Positions 25,368 to 33,689 of a stretch of 64,000 nucleotides of DNA are shown piece by piece. This stretch comes from Paraburkholderia sp. HP33-1. GTDB taxonomy: Bacteria > Pseudomonadota > Gammaproteobacteria > Burkholderiales > Burkholderiaceae. Under the pieces are notes generated by a model. It ran no database searches, was not told the origin of the DNA, and saw only the letters and a list, made by a program, of their open reading frames with translations. The position numbers were made by a program, and so were the translations under genes. The stretch is from assembly GCF_021390595.1 (NCBI RefSeq), contig NZ_JAJEJR010000002.1, forward strand, positions 620,001-684,000, written 5' to 3'. How positions within the stretch are numbered: the stretch's first letter is position 1; each line of letters begins with the position of its first letter.

Positions 25368-25930
25368 ATCCCGGCGCGCTGCGTGAACACCTTCTGACCT
25401 TGCGCTTCGAACTGACCCGCCGCTTCGGTCTGCCTGGCCTAGCGGGTGTCGTGCTGCTGTGCGCGGCGGCCGTCGTGGCGAACAGCACGGTGCGCATGCG
25501 CAGCGATACGCGTGAGCTCTCGATTGACGCGCGGCCCGTGCACGCCGCGAACAAACCCCATGTGACCGACGATGCCGGTCCGCGCACCGACGCCGCGATG
25601 CTGGAGACGTTGCCCGGTCTGTTCCCGCGCTTCGCGCACAGTGCGGACGATATCGCTGTCATCCTCGCCCATGCCCGCGAAAGCAATCTGTCGATCGGTT
25701 CCGCCGACTATCTGGTGGTCGCCGATTCCGGCGGACGTTACATGCGCTATCAGATGCTGCTGCCCGTCAAGGATCAGTACGGCACGATCCGCCGCTTCCT
25801 TGCCTCGGTGCTGAACAGCGTGCCGAATGCCGCGTTGCGCGAGATTCATGTCGAACGGCCGGCTGTCGACGGCAATGTGCTCGATGCGCGGGTTCGCTTC
25901 GAGCTCGTCTATCGGACCGCACAGCCATGA
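25364..25930 (+). CDS. PilO/GspM-like inner membrane assembly protein
   Basis: Protein of 188 residues with one transmembrane segment at about 23-42 and a periplasmic domain with ferredoxin-like alternation (YLVVADSGGRYMRYQMLLPV). ATGA overlaps on both sides show translational coupling with its neighbours. Architecture and order match PilO, which pairs with PilN in type IV pilus-like machines, or GspM in type II systems. Sequence identity alone is not enough for a firm name. Confidence 0.65.
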   Translation: MNPGALREHLLTLRFELTRRFGLPGLAGVVLLCAAAVVANSTVRMRSDTRELSIDARPVHAANKPHVTDDAGPRTDAAMLETLPGLFPRFAHSADDIAVILAHARESNLSIGSADYLVVADSGGRYMRYQMLLPVKDQYGTIRRFLASVLNSVPNAALREIHVERPAVDGNVLDARVRFELVYRTAQP

Positions 25931-26547
25931 AAAGCGCTTTCATTCGCCGCACCGTGCTCGGCCTGTGCCTGATCGCGACGATCGCGCTGGTGGTCAAGGA
26001 ATGGCATACGTCGCGCGGGACGTCCACGGCGTTGGCGGCGGTGAACCTCAATCGTCCGGGCAGCGTGCTGCCGGCTTCCGCCACGCGCGATCCCGCGGCG
26101 GACCATGGAAGTGCGCAGGGGGCGAAGAAGACGGCACAAGCTGCGAGCGCGAGTGCCCCCAAGGCGCCGGACACACCGAACGCAGCAGACACGGCCAGCG
26201 ACAAACTCGCGGCCTTGCGCAAGCCAATGTCGCTCGAATCGCGCAGCAACCCGTTTGCCGCGTCGTCATGGCTGCCGCCGCCGCCGCCCGTGGTGCAGGC
26301 CCCGCCCGAACCTCCGCCGCCGCCAACCGCGCCGCCGGTGCCTTATGTGTATCTCGGCAAGCTGGATAGCTCGACGCTCAAGCCGCAAGTTTTCTTGAGG
26401 AGCGGCGATCAGTTGCTGATCGTGTCGCAGGGCGAAGTTGTCGAGGGACAGTATCGCGTCGAGTCGATCTCTGATACCGACATCGTGCTGACCTATCTGC
26501 CTTTGAACCAGAGGCAGGTCATCTCCATGCAAAGCGAAGGAAAATAA
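25927..26547 (+). CDS. PilP/GspC-like secretin-docking protein
   Basis: Protein of 206 residues with an N-terminal transmembrane helix (about 9-25), then an Ala-rich and Pro-rich linker including a run of Pro near 117-140, then a compact C-terminal beta domain (about 140-206, YVYLGKLD and GDQLLIVSQGEVV). This domain resembles the HR domain of GspC or the PilP core, which bind the secretin N-domain. It ends one nucleotide before gspD, supporting that role. ATGA overlap with the previous gene. Confidence 0.68.
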   Translation: MKSAFIRRTVLGLCLIATIALVVKEWHTSRGTSTALAAVNLNRPGSVLPASATRDPAADHGSAQGAKKTAQAASASAPKAPDTPNAADTASDKLAALRKPMSLESRSNPFAASSWLPPPPPVVQAPPEPPPPPTAPPVPYVYLGKLDSSTLKPQVFLRSGDQLLIVSQGEVVEGQYRVESISDTDIVLTYLPLNQRQVISMQSEGK

Positions 26548-28863
26548 ATGAAGGCCGCATGCAGCCGCGATCGGAGCCGCAACGGGGAAAGCGACTCGCC
26601 TGAGCGCTATCCGTCAGCTTCGACGTCCCACACACGTGGTTCCACCGGGCTGGCGCTCACGAAGCGCCAGGCCGCGGGCATCGCATTGGCCGTGCTGGCG
26701 CTATACGGTTGCGCGACACCTACGCGTCAGACCGAGCCCACCAACGCGCAATTGCAGCTCGACTATATGCACGATCGGGACGCGCGCGTGAATGCGCTGC
26801 TCGACGAAGCGGACGGGTACCGCGCAAGCTACCAGTACGATCTCGCGGCGCAGAAGCTCGGCCAGGCCTACGAAATCGATCCGACGAGCGAGCGGGGCCG
26901 CAAGATCGGCGCGGCGGTCGATCGCGACCGGCGCGACCTCACGGCATTGCAGGAAGCCGACCGCATGATGCAGCGCGGCTCGTACACGCTCGCTGAAGAG
27001 CGAGTGCATCGCGTGCTGGTGCAGAACCCGACCAATCCGATGGCGCAGCAGATGCTCAGGGACATTCAGGACAAGCGCAATCAGCAGCGCGCACTGAAGG
27101 AGGAGAAAGTGGCCTCGTCGTCGATCATGCGCACGCCCGTCTCGCTGCAGTTTCGCGATGCCAATGTGCGCATGGTGTTCGAAGCGCTGTCAAAAACGAC
27201 GGGTCTCAATGTGATTTTCGATCGCGACGTGCGCGCCGACCTGAAGACGACGATCTTCGTCACGAACGCGACGCTGCAGGACACCGTCGACATGATCCTG
27301 ATGCAGAGCCAGCTCGACAAGAAGCAACTGAACGCGAATACGCTCTTTATCTACCCGGCGACGCCGGCGAAGCAACTGGAGTATCAGGAACTGAAGGTGC
27401 GCACGTTCCAGCTCTCGAATGTCGATGCAAAACAGATCCAGGGCTTGCTGAAGAGCCTGCTCAAGCTCAAGGAGGTGGTGACCGACGAGCGCGCGAATAC
27501 TGTCACGATACGCGGCACGCCCGATACGATCCGCGTGGCCGAGGAAATGATCGCCGCGCAGGATATTCCCGAGCCCGAGGTGATGATGGAAGTGCAGGTG
27601 CTCGAAGTTTCACACGAGCGCCTGACCGATCTCGGCATCGAATGGCCGAACTCGTTCACCATGTCAACGCCGTCAACCGCTACTACCTGGGGCGATCTGC
27701 ATCACTTGCCCATCAATGAACTGACCGTGAGCGGGCTGTCCGCGACGGCCAATTTCAAGTTGACCGATACCGACGCCGACCTGCTCGCCAGTCCGCGCAT
27801 CCGCGCGCGCAACAAGGAAAAGGCGCGCATCCTGATCGGCGACAAGGTGCCCGTGATTTCGAGTTCGAGCACGCCAAGCACGAGCGGGCCGTCCTATACG
27901 CAGACGGTCCAGTACATCGACGTCGGCATCAAGCTCGAAATCGAGCCGCAGGTCTATCGGGACGGCGACGTGGGCATGAAGCTGAACCTGGAAGTGAGCA
28001 ATATCACCAATACGATTCAGACGGGCGGCAGTTCGTCAGGGCTGACGACGCTTGCGTATCAGATCGGCACGCGCAACGCCTCGACGAGCCTGCGCTTGCA
28101 CGACGGCGAGACGCAGATTCTCGGCGGGCTGATTTCCGATAACGACCGGAAGTCGGCGGACAAGGTGCCGGGCCTCGGCCAGTTGCCCGTGCTCGGACGG
28201 CTGTTCTCCAATCACAACGGCGATCGTGTGAAGACCGAAATCGTGCTGCAGATCACGCCGCATATCGTGCGTCCGCAGACGGCCCCCGATGCGGATACGC
28301 AGGAAGTCTGGTCGGGCACCGACGTCAACGTGCACGCGGACCAGTTGCGGCTCGACCCGGTCGTCGCGGAACTGGAGCCGGCGACGCCTCATCCCGTGGT
28401 CACCAGGCCGGGCAGCGTGGGCGGCGGCACCACGGAAGGCGCGCCGGGCGCCACGCCGCACAGCGGCACGCAGAGCCAGCCGACGACTTCGACGCCCGCG
28501 AGCGCGTTCGGCCAGCCGCCCGCGCAGCCGCGCACGACGCCGCCGCCCCAGCCATTTGGCGGCCGGTATTCGACCTTGCCCGCGCTGCCGGCGCCGACCA
28601 CGAAAGTCGCCGAGCCACCCGCCGATCAAGGTGCGGGCGCAGCGCCGTCGGGCAGCGATGGTGCCAATGCCAATGCCAATGCCGAGGGCGGCGCGGCGCA
28701 GAACAGTAGCGCAGCGCCAGTTGCGCAAGCGGCGGTTTCCGCAGCGCCCACAGAGCCCGCCGCGCCCGCCGCACCGGCTACGCCGCCGCCGATACTCGTG
28801 ATGCCGCCTGGCGACATGTCCAGCGACAACCCGCTGCGCCCGGTCCAGAACGGCGGGTACTAG
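26548..28863 (+). CDS. gspD: Secretin GspD-like outer membrane lipoprotein with TPR-like head
   Basis: Secretin of 771 residues. The long n-region leads to a lipobox at LALYGC with Cys55 as the predicted lipidated residue, so no separate pilotin may be needed. Residues about 70-185 are helical and TPR-like. About 190-330 hold N1-type domains (VSLQFRDANVRMVFEAL) and an NTVTIRGTP segment. The secretin core follows to about 610, with VPVISSSSTPS and the closing LGQLPVLGRLF and TEIVLQITPHIV. The last 130 residues are Pro/Ala/Thr-rich, including three GCCAAT repeats. It forms the outer membrane channel. A TPR-secretin of this type is seen in atypical systems rather than classical Gsp. Confidence 0.9.
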   Translation: MKAACSRDRSRNGESDSPERYPSASTSHTRGSTGLALTKRQAAGIALAVLALYGCATPTRQTEPTNAQLQLDYMHDRDARVNALLDEADGYRASYQYDLAAQKLGQAYEIDPTSERGRKIGAAVDRDRRDLTALQEADRMMQRGSYTLAEERVHRVLVQNPTNPMAQQMLRDIQDKRNQQRALKEEKVASSSIMRTPVSLQFRDANVRMVFEALSKTTGLNVIFDRDVRADLKTTIFVTNATLQDTVDMILMQSQLDKKQLNANTLFIYPATPAKQLEYQELKVRTFQLSNVDAKQIQGLLKSLLKLKEVVTDERANTVTIRGTPDTIRVAEEMIAAQDIPEPEVMMEVQVLEVSHERLTDLGIEWPNSFTMSTPSTATTWGDLHHLPINELTVSGLSATANFKLTDTDADLLASPRIRARNKEKARILIGDKVPVISSSSTPSTSGPSYTQTVQYIDVGIKLEIEPQVYRDGDVGMKLNLEVSNITNTIQTGGSSSGLTTLAYQIGTRNASTSLRLHDGETQILGGLISDNDRKSADKVPGLGQLPVLGRLFSNHNGDRVKTEIVLQITPHIVRPQTAPDADTQEVWSGTDVNVHADQLRLDPVVAELEPATPHPVVTRPGSVGGGTTEGAPGATPHSGTQSQPTTSTPASAFGQPPAQPRTTPPPQPFGGRYSTLPALPAPTTKVAEPPADQGAGAAPSGSDGANANANAEGGAAQNSSAAPVAQAAVSAAPTEPAAPAAPATPPPILVMPPGDMSSDNPLRPVQNGGY

Positions 28864-28866
28864 ACG

Positions 28867-29457
28867 ATGTTCGGCCTCGCGTGTTTCGATCAAGGCTTCG
28901 ACCGCGTGCGCCACACGCGCCAAGCGGCGTCGCGCGGCTTTACGCTGATCGAGCTCGTGGTCACGCTGGCGCTCGTTGGAATTCTGGCGCTCGCCGTCGT
29001 GCCGTTTTCCCAGTTGATCGTGCAGCGCGAGAAGGAACAGCAGTTGAGCGCCGCGTTGCGCGAGATCCGCACGGCACTCGATGCGTACAAGGAAGCGAGC
29101 GATGTCGGTCTGATCGACCGTGAGGCGGACGCGTCCGGCTATCCGCCGTCGCTCACGGTGCTGGTGGACGGCGTGAAGAATGCGAAGGACCCGAAGGGAG
29201 GCTTGCTGATGTTCCTGCGCCGCGTGCCGCGCGATCCGTTTTTCGCGGGAGATCCCGACACGCCACCCGAAGACACCTGGAACGTGCGAGCCTTTGGCGA
29301 AGCCCCTGCGCATGCCGATGCCAGCGGCACCGACAGCGATACCGATAGCAGTAGCAGCGATTCTTCCGGACCCGACGTGGCGGGCAAGGACGTGTTCGAC
29401 GTCACGTCGAAGTCGGATCGCGTCGGCATCAACGGTATTCCTTATCGTCTGTGGTGA
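28867..29457 (+). CDS. Pseudopilin (GspH/I/J-like), acidic C-terminus
   Basis: Pseudopilin of 196 residues starting 3 nt after gspD. The cleavage site is G24/F25 (SRGFTLIELVVTLAL) with Glu29 at mature position 5. After the hydrophobic helix comes a short globular domain with GGLLMFLRRVPRDPF, similar to GspG-type pseudopilins, and a long acidic Asp/Ser-rich patch (about 157-175) that may bind calcium. Minor pseudopilin of the same machine. Confidence 0.85.
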   Translation: MFGLACFDQGFDRVRHTRQAASRGFTLIELVVTLALVGILALAVVPFSQLIVQREKEQQLSAALREIRTALDAYKEASDVGLIDREADASGYPPSLTVLVDGVKNAKDPKGGLLMFLRRVPRDPFFAGDPDTPPEDTWNVRAFGEAPAHADASGTDSDTDSSSSDSSGPDVAGKDVFDVTSKSDRVGINGIPYRLW

Positions 29458-29465
29458 GGACAGGG

Positions 29466-29873
29466 GTGAGCGCGGCCATGAAACGTATCGATACACGCCG
29501 GCGCTGCGTTGGCTTCACGCTGATCGAACTGGTCGTCGTGATGGCGATCATCGGATTGCTGCTGTCGATCGCGCTGCCAAGCTATATGCACAGCATCGAC
29601 CGGGGCAAGGAACAGGTGCGCGCGCAGAACCTTGCCGTGATGCGCGATGCGATCGACAAGTATTACGGCGATAACGGCGCGTATCCCGATACGCTCGAGG
29701 TACTCGTGACGCGTCACTATCTGCGCTCGATTCCTCTTGACCCCGTGAATGGCGACGACAAGTGGGCCGTGGTCGCTTCGCCGGATGAGACGAAGCCCGG
29801 CGTCTATGACATCGTGCCCGCGAGCAGCCCGCAGGCGAGCGCGTCGGATGCGGCAGCGGGAGAGGGCAAATGA
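29466..29873 (+). CDS. Pseudopilin, GspG-like
   Basis: Pseudopilin of about 135 residues. The most likely start is GTG 29466, with AGGA five bases upstream; ATG 29478 and GTG 29451 are in-frame alternatives. The cleavage site GFTLIELVVVMAI has Glu at mature position 5. The body has YYGDNGAYPDTLEVLV and IPLDPVNGDDKW, features of the GspG group, so the operon encodes two GspG-like proteins. The stop overlaps the next start by ATGA. Confidence 0.85.
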   Translation: MSAAMKRIDTRRRCVGFTLIELVVVMAIIGLLLSIALPSYMHSIDRGKEQVRAQNLAVMRDAIDKYYGDNGAYPDTLEVLVTRHYLRSIPLDPVNGDDKWAVVASPDETKPGVYDIVPASSPQASASDAAAGEGK

Positions 29874-30490
29874 CTGTTGCAGGGTCACGTATGCGCGGCG
29901 TGAAACGGGTGGCAATGCGCCCGAAGCGCGAACGCGGTCTCGTGATGCTGACGTTGCTGATCGCACTCCTGCTGCTGTCGATTGCGCTGATGGGCGCACT
30001 CGATGTCTGGGCGCTGCAGCGCAGACGCGAGACCGAGCAGCAACTGCTGTTCGTCGGCGATCAATATCGGCTCGCGATACTGCGCTACTACCGCGCGGGA
30101 CGTACGCTGCCCGCGTCCATCGACGATCTGCTCAACGACACGCGTGTGCCTGTACCGCTGCATCATCTGCGGCGCGCCTATGCGGACCCTGTCACCGGCC
30201 AGAACGACTGGGTGCTCATCTATCAGGTGGGGCGGATTGGAGGGCTTCACAGCAGTTCGACGGATGTGCCGATCAAGGTCGCACGTTTTCCACAGCAATA
30301 TGAGAACTTCGAAGGGCAGCAGAGTTACGCGGACTGGCAGTTCTTCTATCTTCCGCCGATACATCACAATACATCCAGCGCGGACAGCGCTTCCAGACCG
30401 GGCAAGCCCGGTTCGATCAACGCGCCCTTCAATCCGATGAATAACGGACTGCCGGGTTTTACCCCGCGCAATCTTGACACGTCCCAGTGA
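29870..30490 (+). CDS. Pseudopilin-like protein lacking Glu5, possibly GspK-like tip subunit
   Basis: Protein of 206 residues with a positively charged leader and a hydrophobic helix after ERGLVMLTLLIALLLLSI, the pattern of a prepilin with cleavage at G23. Mature position 5 is Thr instead of Glu. GspK tip subunits also lack Glu5, but this protein is shorter than usual for GspK, so it may be a minimal tip subunit. The C-terminal part is Asn/Pro-rich. Last gene of the secretion operon. Confidence 0.7.
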   Translation: MTVAGSRMRGVKRVAMRPKRERGLVMLTLLIALLLLSIALMGALDVWALQRRRETEQQLLFVGDQYRLAILRYYRAGRTLPASIDDLLNDTRVPVPLHHLRRAYADPVTGQNDWVLIYQVGRIGGLHSSSTDVPIKVARFPQQYENFEGQQSYADWQFFYLPPIHHNTSSADSASRPGKPGSINAPFNPMNNGLPGFTPRNLDTSQ

Positions 30491-30753
30491 CGTGTGATGG
30501 CCGGCAGTTGCATTCGGATCGTTCCATCGTCGATTGGCTTTGATTCCCTCTTCAACGTGCGTTCGTGCGTCATGCGGTCTATCGCACATTTCTCGCGCGA
30601 AATGCCCTCTGACCGTTGCTCTTCACCCCAATCACCAGACGGTCTTAATCCGTTCTTAAGCCGCATGAGCCGACACTTCTATTACCTTGTACTTCTTCTT
30701 GTCGTTGTGACGATCGGGTTTCCTTTCGAATCAAAATAAGACGGAGGCTTGAA

Positions 30754-32118
30754 ATGGATTCGGTCGGAACGAAGCTTTATCACGTTTGCCGCGGCAATCG
30801 TGCGCTGCCGCAAGAGTTGCTGCCGTCGAATGGATGGGAAGTGGACCGGATCGATATTGGCGTGCGTACTCGACATCGCGCGCGCGTGGCGGCCGGCACG
30901 TTCGGGCTGATCGACTTTGCGTCGATGATATTTCCACGTGATCTGGAAAGGGTAAACGAGGTGCTGTCCGCCCAGGATGTCGGCTGGGTTGCTGCGCTGA
31001 AACCAGGCCAGTTGCAAGACATCACAATCCGCTCGGCGGTACGCAGTCATTGCATCAGCTACATCACGGTGCCCACCACGGCCGATGAAATCACGCATGT
31101 CGTCGGCCACGCGCGTGGCATGCGCTCGCTGGCTGAACCACCGCCGCCCGCTTCGTGGGATATTCCAGCTGGCGAAATGATCGGTTCGTGCGATGCGATG
31201 CGCCAACTTTTTCGCACCATCCGCAAGGTTGCCCCAAGCGATGCATCGGTGTTGATCCAGGGCGAGTCGGGTACCGGCAAGGAATTGACCGCGCTGGCGA
31301 TCCATCAGCATTCGGCGCGAAGCCAGGCGCCATTTGTCGCGATCAACTGTGGTGCGATCCCCGCTGAACTCGTGACGGCCGAGCTGTTCGGCTATGAGCG
31401 CGGGGCGTTCACGGACGCGAATGAGCGCAAGACAGGGCGTATCGAGTTGGCAAACGGCGGCACGGTGTTTCTCGATGAAATAGCTGATCTGCCGATGAAA
31501 AGCCAGGCGTGCCTGCTGCGATTTTTGCAGGAGCACACCATCGAGCGATTGGGTTGTACGCGGCCGATCAAGGTCGACGTGAGGATCGTGTGTGCGACAC
31601 ATGTTGATCTGGAGCGCGCGACGCGCGAAGGCCGCTTCCGCGAAGACCTCTATCATCGACTGAGCGTGTTGCAGATCAACGAGCCGCCGCTACGTGCGCG
31701 AGGCGCCGATATCGAACTGCTTGCGCTGCACCTGCTCGATCAACTGCGGGCGGACGCTCGCCGCCGGATTCGCGGTTTCTCCGACGACGCCATTCGGGCA
31801 CTGCGCGCGCATGACTGGCCCGGCAATATTCGGGAAATGAGGAATCGCGTGTGGCGCGCGATCGTGCTGTCCGACAGTTCCGTGATCACGGCAAGCGACC
31901 TGGGTCTTGCGCACTATGTCGACGCATGCGCGGTATCGCTCAATCAGGTTCGGCGCAATGCCGAACGGCAGGCGGTGGAAAAAGCATTGCTGCGTAATCG
32001 GGGACGAGTCGCGGACGCTGCGCGCGATCTCGACATTTCACGTGTCACGCTGTACCGGCTGCTTGATTTGCCTGGATTCGATTTTGCGTCGTTTCTGGGG
32101 GGGCGGTGTCAAGAGTGA
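30754..32118 (+). CDS. Bacterial enhancer-binding protein with atypical receiver and GAFTDA loop
   Basis: Transcription factor of 454 residues, ATG after GGAGG. The N-terminal 130 residues look like a degenerate receiver of the VpsR or FleQ kind, without a clear phospho-Asp. The AAA+ domain (about 140-370) has Walker A GESGTGKE (170-177), Walker B GTVFLDEIADLP and arginine finger region FREDLYHRL. The sigma-54 contact loop reads GAFTDA at 217-222, so the invariant second Gly is Asp. A Fis-type helix-turn-helix lies at the C-terminus (VADAARDLDISRVTLYRLL). It probably regulates the preceding secretion operon or copper genes, possibly through sigma-70 if the loop change abolishes sigma-54 action. 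The 263-nt gap before it shows no clear promoter. Confidence 0.88.
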   Translation: MDSVGTKLYHVCRGNRALPQELLPSNGWEVDRIDIGVRTRHRARVAAGTFGLIDFASMIFPRDLERVNEVLSAQDVGWVAALKPGQLQDITIRSAVRSHCISYITVPTTADEITHVVGHARGMRSLAEPPPPASWDIPAGEMIGSCDAMRQLFRTIRKVAPSDASVLIQGESGTGKELTALAIHQHSARSQAPFVAINCGAIPAELVTAELFGYERGAFTDANERKTGRIELANGGTVFLDEIADLPMKSQACLLRFLQEHTIERLGCTRPIKVDVRIVCATHVDLERATREGRFREDLYHRLSVLQINEPPLRARGADIELLALHLLDQLRADARRRIRGFSDDAIRALRAHDWPGNIREMRNRVWRAIVLSDSSVITASDLGLAHYVDACAVSLNQVRRNAERQAVEKALLRNRGRVADAARDLDISRVTLYRLLDLPGFDFASFLGGRCQE

Positions 32119-32135
32119 AGCGCTGCGGCGGGCGG

Positions 32136-33689
32136 TCAGTTCATAGGCGCGTCCAACGGTGCGTCGATCGACCCCGTCGCGAGCGCAAGCGCCGCTGCGG
32201 CCGACAACGCACCGCTATAGCTGTCCGCGTAGGCATTCTTTGCGGCCAGCAACTGGTTCTGCGCGAGCAGCGCGTCGGTGATCGAGCCGACGCCGTGGCG
32301 ATAGGCGTCGAACGCGGCGTCGTAGGTCGTCTGCGCGGCGGCGAGCAGTTCCTTCGCCGCGGCGTGCGCGCTCAGGCTTGTTTGCAGCACGTTCTGTGCG
32401 CCGACGATCTGCCGTACCGCCTCTTCGCGGCTGTGCGCGAGACGGGTCGACGCGCTATCTGCGTCGTTGCGTGCCTGCGCGAGCACGGCCGAGCGGAAGC
32501 CGCCGTCATACAGCGGAATCGACACGCCGAACACCACGTTGCCGCCATAATGGTTGCCGCTCAGATTGACTGTCGGCAATTGCTGGCCGATCCCAGGCAC
32601 CGCCGAAATCGACGAATTGTTCGTGTTGTACGCCGCCGACGCCGACAGGAACACCTTCGGCTTGAAGTCAGCCTCGGCCGCCTTGATCTTCGCCAGGTTC
32701 GCGCGTTCCGCCGCATAGGCGCTCAACACGTCCGGACGCCGCGCGATCGCCGTGGCCACGATCCGCTCGATGGGCTCGTTCATCGCCGGCGATAGCGCGT
32801 GGATCGGCATGTCGGCGATCGCCGGTTTGGACAGCGGAGAAATGCCCATCGCGGAGATCAGCGCGAGGTAGCCGTTGCTTTCGGCGCCCTCGGCCTCTAC
32901 AAGGCCGAGCTTCGCCTGCGCGAGGTTCTGGCGTGCCTGGGCCACTTCGATCACGGTGCCGATCCCGTGCTGATTGCGTAATTGCGCGGCGGTGAGGATC
33001 GCGTCGGCGTTCCCGACACTTTGCTTCGCGGTGCCGAGGCGCGCGCGTGCGCTCTGGTACGTGTAGAACGCAACGCTGACGTCGTAGATCACCTGCTGAT
33101 GCGCCGCGGTGAAGCCGATGTTGGCGATCACCGAGGCCTGCGACGCCGCTTCGACACGCGCGGCGCGTCCGCCGAAATCGAACAGCAGCCACTGCAGCGA
33201 CAGCACCGAGGTCACGCCACGCGTCTCGCCGCTGATCGACGATTGACCGAGCTGCGACGTCTCGGAAGTCGATCCGCCCGTGTAGTGCGCCATCGCCGCG
33301 ACCGACAACTGCGGCAGATAGGCGCTCTTCGCAATGCCGGCCGCGAGCGCCACATTGCGCGCATCGTTCCACGCGATGCGGGTCAGCGGATTGGCCGATT
33401 CCGCCATGTCGATCAGCTCGGGCAGCGCATACGCGTGCGCGGGATCGAGCGCGGGTGGCGGCGGCACGGCGGCGAGCGCGGGATTGGCGGGCAACTGGTA
33501 GCGGGACGTCGTCGCCGTCGCTGCACCCGGCGCGTGCGCGCCCGGCACGATTGCACCCGTCGCATCGGTTTGCGGCTGCCACGGTCTCGCGGGGCCGTCG
33601 GGCGCCATGTCGAGCGATGAAGTCGCGCATCCGGTCAAGCCTGCCGCGGCGAAGATCGCCAACGCGATGGGCGGGTTAAGCCGGCGCAT
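32136..33689 (-). CDS. Outer membrane efflux lipoprotein (TolC/NodT family)
   Basis: Outer membrane factor of 517 residues. The start at ATG 33689 is chosen because it gives a proper lipoprotein signal, GLTGC with Cys21; the open frame extends 54 codons further without support. Two outer-membrane-efflux repeats are seen, with helical segments such as NLAQAKLGLVEAE and the matching second-half GVGSITDALLAQNQLL. It ends the operon of DUF1656, HlyD and FUSC genes and overlaps the FUSC gene by 14 nt. It would complete a three-part exporter for aromatic acids or fusaric acid-like compounds. Its 3 prime end converges with the enhancer-binding gene, 17 nt apart. Confidence 0.9.
   Translation of the reverse strand: MRRLNPPIALAIFAAAGLTGCATSSLDMAPDGPARPWQPQTDATGAIVPGAHAPGAATATTSRYQLPANPALAAVPPPPALDPAHAYALPELIDMAESANPLTRIAWNDARNVALAAGIAKSAYLPQLSVAAMAHYTGGSTSETSQLGQSSISGETRGVTSVLSLQWLLFDFGGRAARVEAASQASVIANIGFTAAHQQVIYDVSVAFYTYQSARARLGTAKQSVGNADAILTAAQLRNQHGIGTVIEVAQARQNLAQAKLGLVEAEGAESNGYLALISAMGISPLSKPAIADMPIHALSPAMNEPIERIVATAIARRPDVLSAYAAERANLAKIKAAEADFKPKVFLSASAAYNTNNSSISAVPGIGQQLPTVNLSGNHYGGNVVFGVSIPLYDGGFRSAVLAQARNDADSASTRLAHSREEAVRQIVGAQNVLQTSLSAHAAAKELLAAAQTTYDAAFDAYRHGVGSITDALLAQNQLLAAKNAYADSYSGALSAAAALALATGSIDAPLDAPMN

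Noticed and set aside
30505..30520. Sequence similar to a -24/-12 sigma-54 promoter before the enhancer-binding gene (TGGC followed by TTGC).
   Set aside because: The distance between the GG and GC elements is one base short of the required spacing, and no upstream enhancer is evident.
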